From: Mastigias papua
Taxonomy: Eukaryota > Cnidaria > Scyphozoa > Rhizostomeae > Mastigiidae
Assembly: GCA_964019165.1 (NCBI GenBank)
Contig: OZ025273.1
Span: 2,314,501 to 2,378,500 of the forward strand
Reading direction: 5' to 3'
Length of the DNA stretch: 64,000 bases
A program made the translations under genes and the position numbers. Below are positions 13,271 to 25,100 of this stretch, piece after piece (within the stretch, counting starts at the first letter, position 1; each line of letters opens with the position of its first letter). Under the pieces are notes generated by a model. It was given only the letters and a program-made list of their open reading frames with translations, made no database searches and was not told where the DNA came from.

Positions 13271-15802
13271 CTATGAGCAGCACAAACCAGTCACAATAAT
13301 CTGTCTTATGCCAAAGTATTTACCCATCCCCCAAGGATCTAATGAACCACTTTTCAGCTCAAACCTTATTGTCTTTGTCATTGCATCCCAACCATTGAAT
13401 GTACTCCAGTCATTGTAGTCAACAGGACTATTAATTTCATCTGCACTTGTTTTTACTTTATTAAGTTCTCCTTTCTCATTCACAACATATATCCTGAGAT
13501 CCCTACTTACTGAAGTACCCCACCATTGTATCTTGACACCATGAATCTGGCTCTGTTCTTTCAGCACTATTTCCACCCATGCATCTTGGCTTTCACTCCA
13601 CCATTCTGATTGAGTTCCATCAATGATATTCTGAGCTCTTTCATGACAATCACTAGTCCTGCATGTTGCCATGGATGACAAAAGCTGGAAACCTGATTCA
13701 TAAAGCATTGAGCACACATGATCTTCTACACATGGCCATGCTGAAAGTTCTTCCCTTGCCTTTTCTATCAATAAATGCTTAACTGAAACCTCTTCTCCAA
13801 AAATTGCTACATTTTGCAAGCAAAGACACTTTTTCATGTTCCCTTGATCATGGATGGTACTTCCTAGTTTTAGTCTTACAAAAGATGCCACTTTATTAAT
13901 TGGCAAGACTGTCTTGCCACAATACTCATGAGCAACATCAAATGATTTCAACAGGATACTTTCAAAATCTCTCCCATCAACACAAACTAGTAGCATAATT
14001 TCCTTCACACTAGCATCTTCCCTCCACTGGAGTTCTATTTTTTCAAGAAAGCATAACTGTCCTAATTTGATTTCTACCCATGCTGTCATATCTTCAGCCC
14101 AAACTTTTAAATTAGAAATCTCAGTAATATTCTGAGCAACTTTTTGGGAACCACCCATCTTAACAGTTTTACTTTTGGCCAAAAGTTTAAACACCCTCTC
14201 TCTTCTACCCAGAATCAAAATTTGTCTTATGCCAAGCCATCTCCCTTTGCCCCAAGGATCAAGGGAACCACCCTCTAAGATGAATTTCACTCTGGTTGTT
14301 TTCATTGTCCAGCCAGGCAATGAGCTCCAGCCATTGTATCCTGTTGGCTTTTCGACCTCATCAATTGTTTTCCTCATCTCTTTATATGTTCCATCTTTTT
14401 GAGCTGCATAAACTATGTAGTTTTTACTCACAGATGTCCCCCACCATTGTATCTTAACATCAGTAACAATGCAGTCAAGACCAAGGTCAATTTCAACCCA
14501 GGCATTTTCCTTACTAGTCCACCATTCTGACTGTGTGCCATCAACAATATTCTGCCTTCGATCATGACAGTCACTAACTTTTACAATGCTACCTTTTGAT
14601 AGCAACTTGCTTGTACTTCTAGCTGTCTGATTGAAATAATCTAGTTCTTGTATCATACTTAACATCCACATCTCACTGAGTTGATTTATATTCTGATTCA
14701 TGCAAAGCTCTGCCAAATCCCTCCACACCAAATAATTTGATGAGCTATAATTTATAGCAGATCCCAATAGTTCAAGTGCAATTCCTTTACTACAAAACTT
14801 AGCTGCTATTCTTAACTTTTCTGACAGTACAAATCTCCTAAAACTCTTCTGTGAATGCTCCATTAAATGTACAAAGTCTGCATTCTTGTCCCATGTCCAT
14901 TGTATACCATCATGAACCACACTCTTCCCAAGCCCTGAAACATCATTACTCAGAACCCATTCCCCTTCTTTCCACCAAAGAAAGGCACAGTGTCCAGGCT
15001 GGCCCAGTGGCATTGCAGGTATTCCAAATGCTTGTGCCATTGCACAACCAAACTTAGATATACCTCCACACACTGCACCTACTTCATACATTACTGACAT
15101 GGTCACAGGTCTGTAAGAGTAATACCTGGCACCATCATGCACACTAACACCCTCTTCATTTGATTCTCTGTACTTCATCATGGAATGAGTTGCCTCACCT
15201 ATACAACTGGGGCTCTTAAACTCTAATGGAACCTTCTCCCTTGCCCATATAAGTTCGTCATCAGTGGCCCAACTTCCAATTACATAACGCATTTGCCACG
15301 CCGTGAGGTCTTTAAAATTATGGAATAATTCATCTGCATCTGCCCAGCTGGTAAATGAATTGTATCTCTCAATGGGATCGATTTCTACACTCTGATCTGC
15401 TAGCGACTTCACGGGGGTTGAAAATGTCAATGCAACAGCAGCAGCTAAGCGACTCTTGTAACCACAACTGGCAGCAGGGTCAATGGCTAAAATTCTACAT
15501 ATAATCTCAATAACTTCAACCCATCTATGCTCCTGAACATATCCACTGCATAGCAACAATTCTAACAATTGAGGGTCATCCAGTATCCATTTGATTTCTT
15601 CAGTGTGTTCATGATCTAATAACTTCTCTAGGCCACTGGAAGATCTCTTCCTCAAATTAGCCAGCAGTTTCCACTGCAGCAACCACTTGGCATCATCACC
15701 GAAGGTGACAAAGTCTAGTATTTGATTCCCGTCATATTTCGCTATAACTGACGATAAATTCTCCGTCAGTTCGGTAAATGATTTCAGTGAACAGGAAGAC
15801 AT
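13271..15802 (-). CDS. Intronless transglutaminase-like protein with discoidin-type repeats
   Basis: One uninterrupted frame encodes 843 aa from the ATG at 15802-15800. The frame stays open upstream to another ATG at 16012-16010, which would give 913 aa, but those extra 70 residues look like translated leader, so I prefer the inner start. Residues about 200-320 form a transglutaminase/protease-type core. The likely Cys is in VCGGISKFGC (about C245), the His in GQPGHCAFLWW (about H271) and the Asp in VLSNDVSG (about D287). Two closely similar F5/8-type C (discoidin-like) modules lie at about 405-532 and 715-843; both contain DGTQSEWW, VKIQWWGTSVS and GSLDPWG. A divergent third module lies between them. 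The N-terminal 200 residues are helical. There is no signal peptide on the preferred start. The family and substrate are unknown to me; a peptide-crosslinking, deamidating or sugar-binding role is inference. Confidence 0.85.
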   Translation of the reverse strand: MSSCSLKSFTELTENLSSVIAKYDGNQILDFVTFGDDAKWLLQWKLLANLRKRSSSGLEKLLDHEHTEEIKWILDDPQLLELLLCSGYVQEHRWVEVIEIICRILAIDPAASCGYKSRLAAAVALTFSTPVKSLADQSVEIDPIERYNSFTSWADADELFHNFKDLTAWQMRYVIGSWATDDELIWAREKVPLEFKSPSCIGEATHSMMKYRESNEEGVSVHDGARYYSYRPVTMSVMYEVGAVCGGISKFGCAMAQAFGIPAMPLGQPGHCAFLWWKEGEWVLSNDVSGLGKSVVHDGIQWTWDKNADFVHLMEHSQKSFRRFVLSEKLRIAAKFCSKGIALELLGSAINYSSSNYLVWRDLAELCMNQNINQLSEMWMLSMIQELDYFNQTARSTSKLLSKGSIVKVSDCHDRRQNIVDGTQSEWWTSKENAWVEIDLGLDCIVTDVKIQWWGTSVSKNYIVYAAQKDGTYKEMRKTIDEVEKPTGYNGWSSLPGWTMKTTRVKFILEGGSLDPWGKGRWLGIRQILILGRRERVFKLLAKSKTVKMGGSQKVAQNITEISNLKVWAEDMTAWVEIKLGQLCFLEKIELQWREDASVKEIMLLVCVDGRDFESILLKSFDVAHEYCGKTVLPINKVASFVRLKLGSTIHDQGNMKKCLCLQNVAIFGEEVSVKHLLIEKAREELSAWPCVEDHVCSMLYESGFQLLSSMATCRTSDCHERAQNIIDGTQSEWWSESQDAWVEIVLKEQSQIHGVKIQWWGTSVSRDLRIYVVNEKGELNKVKTSADEINSPVDYNDWSTFNGWDAMTKTIRFELKSGSLDPWGMGKYFGIRQIIVTGLCCS

Positions 15803-17247
<1,445 letters not shown>

Positions 17248-17305
17248 AGTCTGTTGGTACTACAGAACTTCACTATAGCACGAAAAAGCGGAAACAGTCT
17301 TTTAG

Positions 17306-17346
17306 CATACTGAAAGCTTTTTTCGTCCGACACTCGTCAGAGTATG
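17306..17346 (-). ncRNA. Hammerhead ribozyme motif, sense to the Penelope-like ORF
   Basis: On the minus strand the order is stem I CATACT (17346-17341), core CTGACGA, stem II/loop GTGTCGGAC, core GAAA, a 3-bp stem III (AAA/TTT around AGC), U16.1, cleavage-site C (17312), then stem I AGTATG (17311-17306). All conserved catalytic positions are present. Stem II has only two firm base pairs. It lies downstream of the endonuclease remnant, as expected for a pseudo-LTR ribozyme. Confidence 0.75.
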
Positions 17347-17469
17347 AAACGTCGGATAACGACCGAAAGGTGAACCGAAATATATAGCCAGATGCGGGTG
17401 CACGTGATATGATGAATAATGCGTCTATTTGGCTCTATGATTGGCCAATTAGCACCTATTCACCATTGT

Positions 17470-17886
17470 TTACTTGAAGAGTCCAAGTGAAAAAACGAAC
17501 TCTTTTTGTTTACACAAGACTGGGTTTTGAGTCTTGATGTAAACCGATTCCAAAACACCTAAATGAAAGGACGATCTTGCTTGCCCAATGATCCGAAAAT
17601 TATCGTCTGTATATGTTTTGGCGCATTCTGGATTTGTTAGAAGATGTTGTCCTATGGCCGAATCACTTTTCATTTTAGAATTAGAGTTTTTACACGTACG
17701 AGGCGGCTGTTCTCTTGTTGTAGTGTTTTTCGTCCTGATGCTCGTGGGTACATGTTGTTTTATTCTATCTGCTAACCTCTGCGTAGTGCGCCCTACGTAC
17801 CGAACTTCACATCAGCACGAAAATTCGTAAACTACACAACTTTTTTGGGTGGTAGGAACGCTATCTTTTCTAGCAGATGGTAGCAT
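17470..17886 (-). pseudogene. Penelope-like GIY-YIG endonuclease C-terminus, one in-frame stop
   Basis: Read on the minus strand from 17886, the frame gives SARKDSVPTTQKSCVVYEF, then SC, then a TGA stop at 17814-17812, then CEVRYVGRTTQRLADRIKQH and onward to a stop at 17470. The paired VVY and YVG tyrosines, the RT..RL..RI..H block and the later LGVLESVYI acidic segment are the GIY-YIG core of Penelope-like endonucleases. The ending FVFSLGLF is also typical. The single stop and the missing reverse transcriptase make it a dead copy. The low number of lesions suggests a fairly recent insertion. Confidence 0.9.
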
Positions 17887-17904
17887 GGTCGTTATCCGAC
17901 GTTT

Positions 17905-17945
17905 CATACTCTGACGAGTGTCGGACGAAAAAAGCTTTCAGTATG
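17905..17945 (+). ncRNA. Hammerhead ribozyme motif, inverted copy
   Basis: This is an exact inverted copy of the motif at 17306-17346: CATACT 17905-17910, core CTGACGA, loop 2 with GTCGG, GAAA, short stem III, predicted cleavage after C17939, and AGTATG 17940-17945. An upstream CCGAC (17896-17900) is complementary to the GTCGG of loop 2. That would allow the loop-loop contact that speeds natural hammerheads; this is inference. Confidence 0.75.
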
Positions 17946-17982
17946 CTAAAAGAATGTTTCCGCTTTTTCGTGCTATAGTGAT

Positions 17983-19602
17983 ATTGTAAATTATCCTTTG
18001 CAACTTCAAAAGCAATTCATTCATTTCTAGAACACAAATTATTACACAATGAGGTGATGAGACAAAAGTGCACAATTTATAGCATGTGACAATCTGCTCT
18101 TCTCTCTTATAAGAATGATATATTTTCTGCCAAGACCTAACGTTCTTAATTTCAAGGCCATGTGGATCATGAGTGTCTGTAATATCAGTTTTACTTCGAC
18201 AATAATATCCCTACAACTACTTGATGCTGTGAATGCTTCTAAGATCAAAAAACTGTTCATTCAAGAGTCAACTTTCAAGATAAATACCACTCTGTTTTCT
18301 ACCTTTTTATTAAAGAGTAGACATTTTCTTATAGTTCCTATTTGTTTAAGAAATTGATCCTCAGCACTTAAGACATTACTATAAAAGAGCATTCCTTTAC
18401 AAAGGTGATAATTGTAAGTATTAATAAAAGAAAACTAGTTTCAATTTCAAAGGAGTATGACAAAAAATTATTTCCACACAAGCAGTGTCCTGGGTCAAAG
18501 TTGCTCTCATTCAGCTTTTCTGTAGCTTCTTTCTTCTTGGTGTCGAAAATAAGAGTGTGGTAAAAACAAATATTTTCTATTTATAATATAGCTCTAGATT
18601 CATCCCATCATTTATTTCATCTAGGTTTAAGTAAAGGAATATAGATTTTTTCATAATTAAGAGATAAAATTTGACATATAGCAACAGAAAATGAAGTATA
18701 GCCATCTAGAATGAGCATTTTCATTTAAGACTTCTTGGGACCATTAATTGGCAGCATTGTCAGGCACTAATTAGTTAAATAAAACTACAAAAACAAATTT
18801 TTAATACAGATAAGACATGTTAAAGATACTATCTGGCAATAGCCTGCTTTAGTACATAGCAATGAATGATTCTATTTAAGCTTGTTAACTGTCAGAGTAC
18901 CATGCAAGCAATACAGTGAAACATATCTGAAAATGATTACGATTATGAAAAGATACAATCCCTCAAAGTAATATGATCTTTGAAGATGGTGTACCTAAAA
19001 CAGATATGCAGACACTGTTAGTGGTGATGATGCTATGTGGCAAGAAGCTCGTATCTAATCATCCAAATCTAAAAATCATTTCACTCAAATATGAATATTA
19101 TAATGAATGTATCAACATAGCATACAACATTCAATGTTTTGAAAGAGGTGAATATGAACATTAAGAAATTTGCTACATTTCAAACTGCCTCAATGGAGCT
19201 GTTCTCATCAAAATAATGCCATTGATAAGAGCACAATTGTCACTTAATGACAATGATGCTTCCATAGCAAAAAGTCATCACAGCAAAAACATTTCTTAAT
19301 AATGTAGCAGATTTAAAAAAAACTTCTAAATAAGTAAGTGTCCAAGGAAGAAAGCTCATTCATAAAATGGTCTAAAGTTTACATAAACTGCATTACCATT
19401 TCTTCAAGATTATTTTCTCTGGTCTTGTGCCTGTTTGTGCAGCTATCAGTAGTTTCAGATCCCCAACAGTATCATCAGCACTGCCATTGTCAAGGAAATA
19501 ACAAGCAAGCTAACAACACCCATTAGTTTTATTCAACAGCTATCTTTGAGTAGAATACAATGATACCATCACTTACCCCATAAGTCAAATTTTCAGAGAG
19601 CT
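17983..19602. other. Spacer, no gene seen
   Basis: AT-rich sequence on the right of the Penelope-like element. Short reading frames occur on both strands, but none has recognisable motifs or paired splice sites that join into a model. Confidence 0.5.
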
Positions 19603-19771
19603 AGCAAGGGGTAGGGGTCAGGGTTAGCATTAGTGCTTAAATAGTACCAATCATCAAAATTTAGTTGATTTCTACTACTTTCAACATGATATAAATGAAA
19701 TAGATCAAATCCTAACAATTTGAGATTCATTAAATGCTAACCCTAACCCTTGCACCTATGCCACTTAGCAG
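19603..19771. repeat. Inverted repeat with telomere-like arms
   Basis: The left arm near 19603-19637 (GCTAGCAAGGGG..CAGGGTTAGCATTA) is an imperfect reverse complement of 19732-19771 (AAATGCTAACCCTAACCC..CTTAGC). The arms include CTAACCCTAACCC, which resembles a short interstitial TTAGGG array. The size, about 170 bp, suits a small non-autonomous foldback. Confidence 0.55.
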
Positions 19772-19850
19772 GTGTATAGTTTGCTAAAGTAGGCTGTCTA
19801 TTTCTAGGGGATGTACAATTCTGCATTAGTGCCAAATTCCTTCTTGAATA

Positions 19851-20684
<834 letters not shown>

Positions 20685-21458
20685 ATGGCAGATAATTTGG
20701 CGATCCCAGGTGAAAGGCTTGGCAGTACAGATGAGTATCAACCAGGCACTGGAACATACGTTCGTGGAGGGTTCATTTATTCAAAGTTAGTTGGAAAAAA
20801 GACGTTTAAGGAGGATGATGTTAATGGAAGTAGTACTACCCAAATTTCTATTCAATCAGGTGATGAATCAAAGCATCTGGTACCAGAAAAAGGTATGGTA
20901 TTCAATATTATACAGTACATAACTGCTTTTCTTATTATACTCTATTTTATCTTTCAATCTTTTTTAGACCTTAAATCTGTGTTTTTCCCTCTGATGTCTG
21001 TTAGCCAAAGATGTATTAAAGCACTATACACAATCATGAATCCACTATAGCTAATGATTATCTTGGTTAACTTTGTTTTGATAGATTCTCCAGTTATTTG
21101 CAAGATACTCAGCACAACACCAAGGTTTTGTAAAGCTGCAATTTTACATGTCAATGGGATTCAGGTAGCAGATGCCTTTAGAGGAATGATAAGAAGAGAA
21201 GATGTGCGAGCAACAGAAATAGATAAAGTAGACATGTACAAGTCATTTAGGCCAGGAGACATTGTATTGGCTAAAGTGTTGTCATTAGGGGATGCTCACT
21301 CATATTTATTGAGAACAGATGAAAACGAACTTGGTGTCATTCATGCCAAAAGTGAGGCAGGCTTAACAATGTTACCCAAAAGCTGGTGCGAAATGTTTTG
21401 TCCAAAAACAAAAGTTGTTGAAAATAGGAAAGTTGCTAAAGCTAATGTTTTATTGTAG
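20685..21458 (+). CDS. EXOSC1: Exosome component CSL4
   Basis: CSL4 is a cap subunit of the RNA exosome and helps guide RNA into the 3'-5' exonuclease core. Exon 1 is 20685-20892 and exon 2 is 21085-21458, split after a phase-1 codon with a GTATGG donor and ATAG acceptor. The two exons give 193 aa, against about 195 in human. The N-terminus has the CSL4 N-domain (IPGERLGSTDEYQPGTGTYV). The S1 domain follows, with the family hallmark FRGMIRREDVRATE..VDMYKSFRPGDIVLAKV. The C-terminus ends with SWCEMFCPKT and a zinc-ribbon-like cysteine pair. The ATG is the first in frame and lies in MADNLAIPG. The intron is short (192 bases). Confidence 0.97.
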
Positions 21459-22129
21459 GTGTCCCATGTTGATCAGGAATAGAAATAGACTCTTAGGGTA
21501 ACTATTCAGGAAAAATGACTAGTTTTTACCCTGAGCATTTATGATAAATGATTTGGTAGGTTTTGAATCCCCTCTCTTTACCTCTTCAGGTTCTTTATGG
21601 ATACATCACATGCATCTTATTTCCTCTCCAGCAGAACTAGATGCTGTGTGCTTACTATACTAAACATGGATTGTATTATAAATTAATATTTAAAGCAGTT
21701 CTTTTGCATTTCTATCAATCTAGTAAATGTTTGTTTTTCTTGCATTTCAGCATATTTTATTTTCCAGTAAATTCACTTCTTTCTGATACTTTGCTTCATC
21801 TAGACAAATAGTTCACTGCTTGTGTAGGCTAGTAGGTATGATGCAGCACCGAATCTACAAAGCAAACTTTATGGCTTGGAATTGCATACAGACTTTTAGT
21901 ACACAGTCAATGTGGCTCCCTATTTTCCAAGCAAATATAAGTAGTAAATGCTTTCTATGGATGATTTTGCATTACTTTTCTGCAAAATGAACACTGTGCG
22001 CTTTATTTTCGTCTATTTTCTGTTGAAAGGGTCTCGTCCACTGATCTACTACTGATCTCTCCTCAGTCCTTGAATCAGTTTCTGATTGAAAACGAGGTTG
22101 TACTTTAAATCAATAACAAATGGTAAAAG
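21459..22129. other. Spacer between EXOSC1 and ALG12
   Basis: About 670 bases containing the EXOSC1 3' UTR and the ALG12 promoter, both on the plus strand. I see no extra exon or element. Confidence 0.6.
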
Positions 22130-25100
22130 ATGGCGGCATTATCATGGCAGTCTGCCTCTTTTGCCATTGCAATGCTAATGCATGTTATAACTTGCCCGTA
22201 TACAAAGGTAGAGGAAAGTTTTAACATTCAAGCAATTCATGATATGCTGTATCAAAAGTGGAACATCGAGGAGGTAATTTGTAGTAAAAGATAAGTAACA
22301 CTGCAAAATAGGACAGTTTTCTGTACACAAGAAACAAGACAACCAAAACATTGAATACTTGTAGTCTGCTTTTCAATATGTACACTAAGTATAGTTCAGG
22401 GAATTTCCTTTCGAGCTCTGCCCATAGGCCTTTAATATCTGCTAAATATTGGTCTTATAACTATGCCATATTTTACACCTTGCTATACTTTTTATGGCTT
22501 TTCTTTTCTCCTAATTTGCGGTTTGTCTTTATTACTTTCAGTATGACCACAAGAGCTTCCCTGGCGTTGTACCAAGAACATTCATTGGAGCTTTGTGTAT
22601 CGGCTTAGCTTCATTTCCATTCAATGTCGTAGCTAGCTTGTTCAAAGCTGATAAGATTGTGTCACAATATATTGGTATAAACTTTTATTAAGACTGGCTT
22701 TTTCAATTATTGTTAAGAATTTTTGGATCAGTATAAGAAGAGATTTCCTTTCATTCTTAACATTAGTTTGAGCACAAGGTCAGGGAAATAAAAATGATTT
22801 TGTTCTCCACTTAACTTCTAAACCAGCTGCTCCACATTGTAGTGACATTTTAGCCTTTGACATTATTAGTGACTACCCTCTGTGCTTCTTCATATCAGTT
22901 TTGATATGTATTACTTTGCAAGACAAATATATTTGAATGAACTCTAATAGTAATGAATGAATTCCGATAACATCTAGAACTCTTGACTATGTTTTGCCCT
23001 TGATTGTTTTATTGAATGGGAGATGTGTAATGGAATTCCTAATATTGATTTTACAGCAAGAATCATTCTTGGATGCATGGTGATGATGTCATTTTCAATA
23101 TACAGAAGAGCTGTTGCAAAAGTATTGTCACACTCTACTGCAAATCTGCTCACCATGGCAACTGTAACACAGTTTCATCTCATGTTCTATTCTTCCAGGA
23201 CACTACCAAATACATTTGCGTTTATCTTTGGTAAATAGTCCTTTATAGTCCCTTCCATCTTTTTTAGATTTTGTACTTAGCAAGCTATTTCATGCCAGAG
23301 AAAAAAGATATTGATTTATGAAACCAGGATCTGCAGATTGTACTAGGAGATCTATCAGGTGACACTTGTTAGGTTTAAAATCCTCACCATTATGATCTCA
23401 AAATAACTAAAAAAGAGCTTTACCCAGTTCTGGATTGAATTATGGATTCTATATGCATTAAAAATATATCAAGAAAGTATGTCATGAATGGTTTTTTGTA
23501 GTATATCAGTGAATGTGAAAAGCAAGTTTAGAACTTGAGACTCAATGGCAATATGAACTATGCCTATCCTTCAAAAATTGAACTTTATTTGGCTAATTAT
23601 TACTTTAATAATGGGTAGTAGCTTATTTTTGCTACACTGGATATCTTATAAAACAAAAGTCAAATTTGGTTTTATATCATATGATAGATAATCCTTATTC
23701 AGGCTGTGTTTTTACCTCTACACACCACTTTTTAATTTGGATTTTTATTGCAGTATTGCCAGCACTTGGCTATTGGCTTGATAATAAAATTAAAAGGTTC
23801 ATTTGGCTTTCTGCATTTGCTGCAGTCATCTTCAGATCAGAACTCTGCATCTTAGTTGGTCCTCTGCTCTTGCTAAGCCTTCTGAGAAGGAAAATAGATT
23901 TGGTAATTGCACTGAAACATGCTGTCTTAGCTGGTATTGCTGCACTAGGTAAGTGAAAAACTCATTTCCAGATTTGTTAAGAATTTCAAAGCATACATTG
24001 CATTGCTGTGGAATTTCATGTATGACAGTAGGAGATGTTTCTCTAGTATATTATTTACCAGTGGCAGTTTTGGGGGTTGCCAGTAAGACAGATGACCTCA
24101 GGTAGCAAATTAGTCATAAATTTTGGCATTCAGTGTGTGTATGGAGGGATAGTTCCTGGAACATCAGAGTATAAAACGTCGGATAGCGACCGACGAGTGT
24201 CGGACGAAAATAAGCTTTTTAGTATGGTTAAAACATGGTACCGCTTCTTCGTGCTGTAGTGAAGTTCTGCAGTACCAACAAATGAGTTTCTGTATGGCAT
24301 GTGTCAGATGACTTAATAAGCCCCCTCATATAAACTCCTGTCCAAAATTTTCAAATGTAAATAAGCACCCAATGGGCTGATTCAAGGACTCATGGTTATA
24401 TGAGTTATGGATTTAGTGGCATTTGCAAGCTCTTCTTTTAGATCAGTGGTTCCCAGACTGGGGACCGAAAGGTCTCACGTGGACCGTGAAAGTTGCTAGA
24501 CGACCGCAAGAGGCCGCCGTCGCTTGTTTGACTCATTGCTTTTTTACCCGTAGCACTGTTGGTACTTTTTGAAATTATAACGATCATACCATAGGTTTAT
24601 CCCACCAGGAAACCCTTGATTCGAAAAGCATCTTGCGGGGGGTCGCCATTTGAAATACTGTAAAAAGTTTAGAATTCACTGTTCAAGATGCTACTTGATC
24701 ATTTTGCTCTTCTAGGTTTGACAATCTTCATTGATTCAATATTCTGGGAAAGATTGTTATGGCCGGAAGGTGTTGTTCTCTATTACAATACTTTGTTAAA
24801 TAAAAGTTCGAATTGGGGAGTATCCTTTCTAACCTGTCTTCTTTGACTAATTGCATCTGTTTGTTGTCATTTATCAGAATGGATGGCTTTTGGAATTACT
24901 TAATTGTTAAAGTCTATTGATGTGTCTTCATTTTGATCTATGTAGCAAGCAGAGACTTAATGACTTACATTAGAAGATAGCCGTCTTGAGTCATAAGAGA
25001 AAGTGACACCTAATGAAAGGAATAAAAGAGAGGATGAACATACATCAAAAAAGTGATCTAAAGCTAACACTTTGTAGAAAGTGGACCCGCACAGAGACGA

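Larger units (their letters stand above)
17248..17982 (-). mobile_element. 5'-truncated Penelope-like retroelement with inverted terminal repeats
   Basis: About 90-bp arms at 17272-17361 and 17889-17981 are near-perfect inverted repeats; the outer ends read CACTATAGCACG and CGTGCTATAGTG. Between them is the C-terminal endonuclease part of a Penelope-like ORF, read on the minus strand. Penelope-like elements are known to carry GIY-YIG endonucleases, pseudo-LTRs in direct or inverted orientation, and hammerhead ribozymes in those repeats; all three are seen here. The left side extends to about 17248, because the related copy near 24250 shares the further block GTACCAACA. The reverse transcriptase portion is missing. 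Confidence 0.88.
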
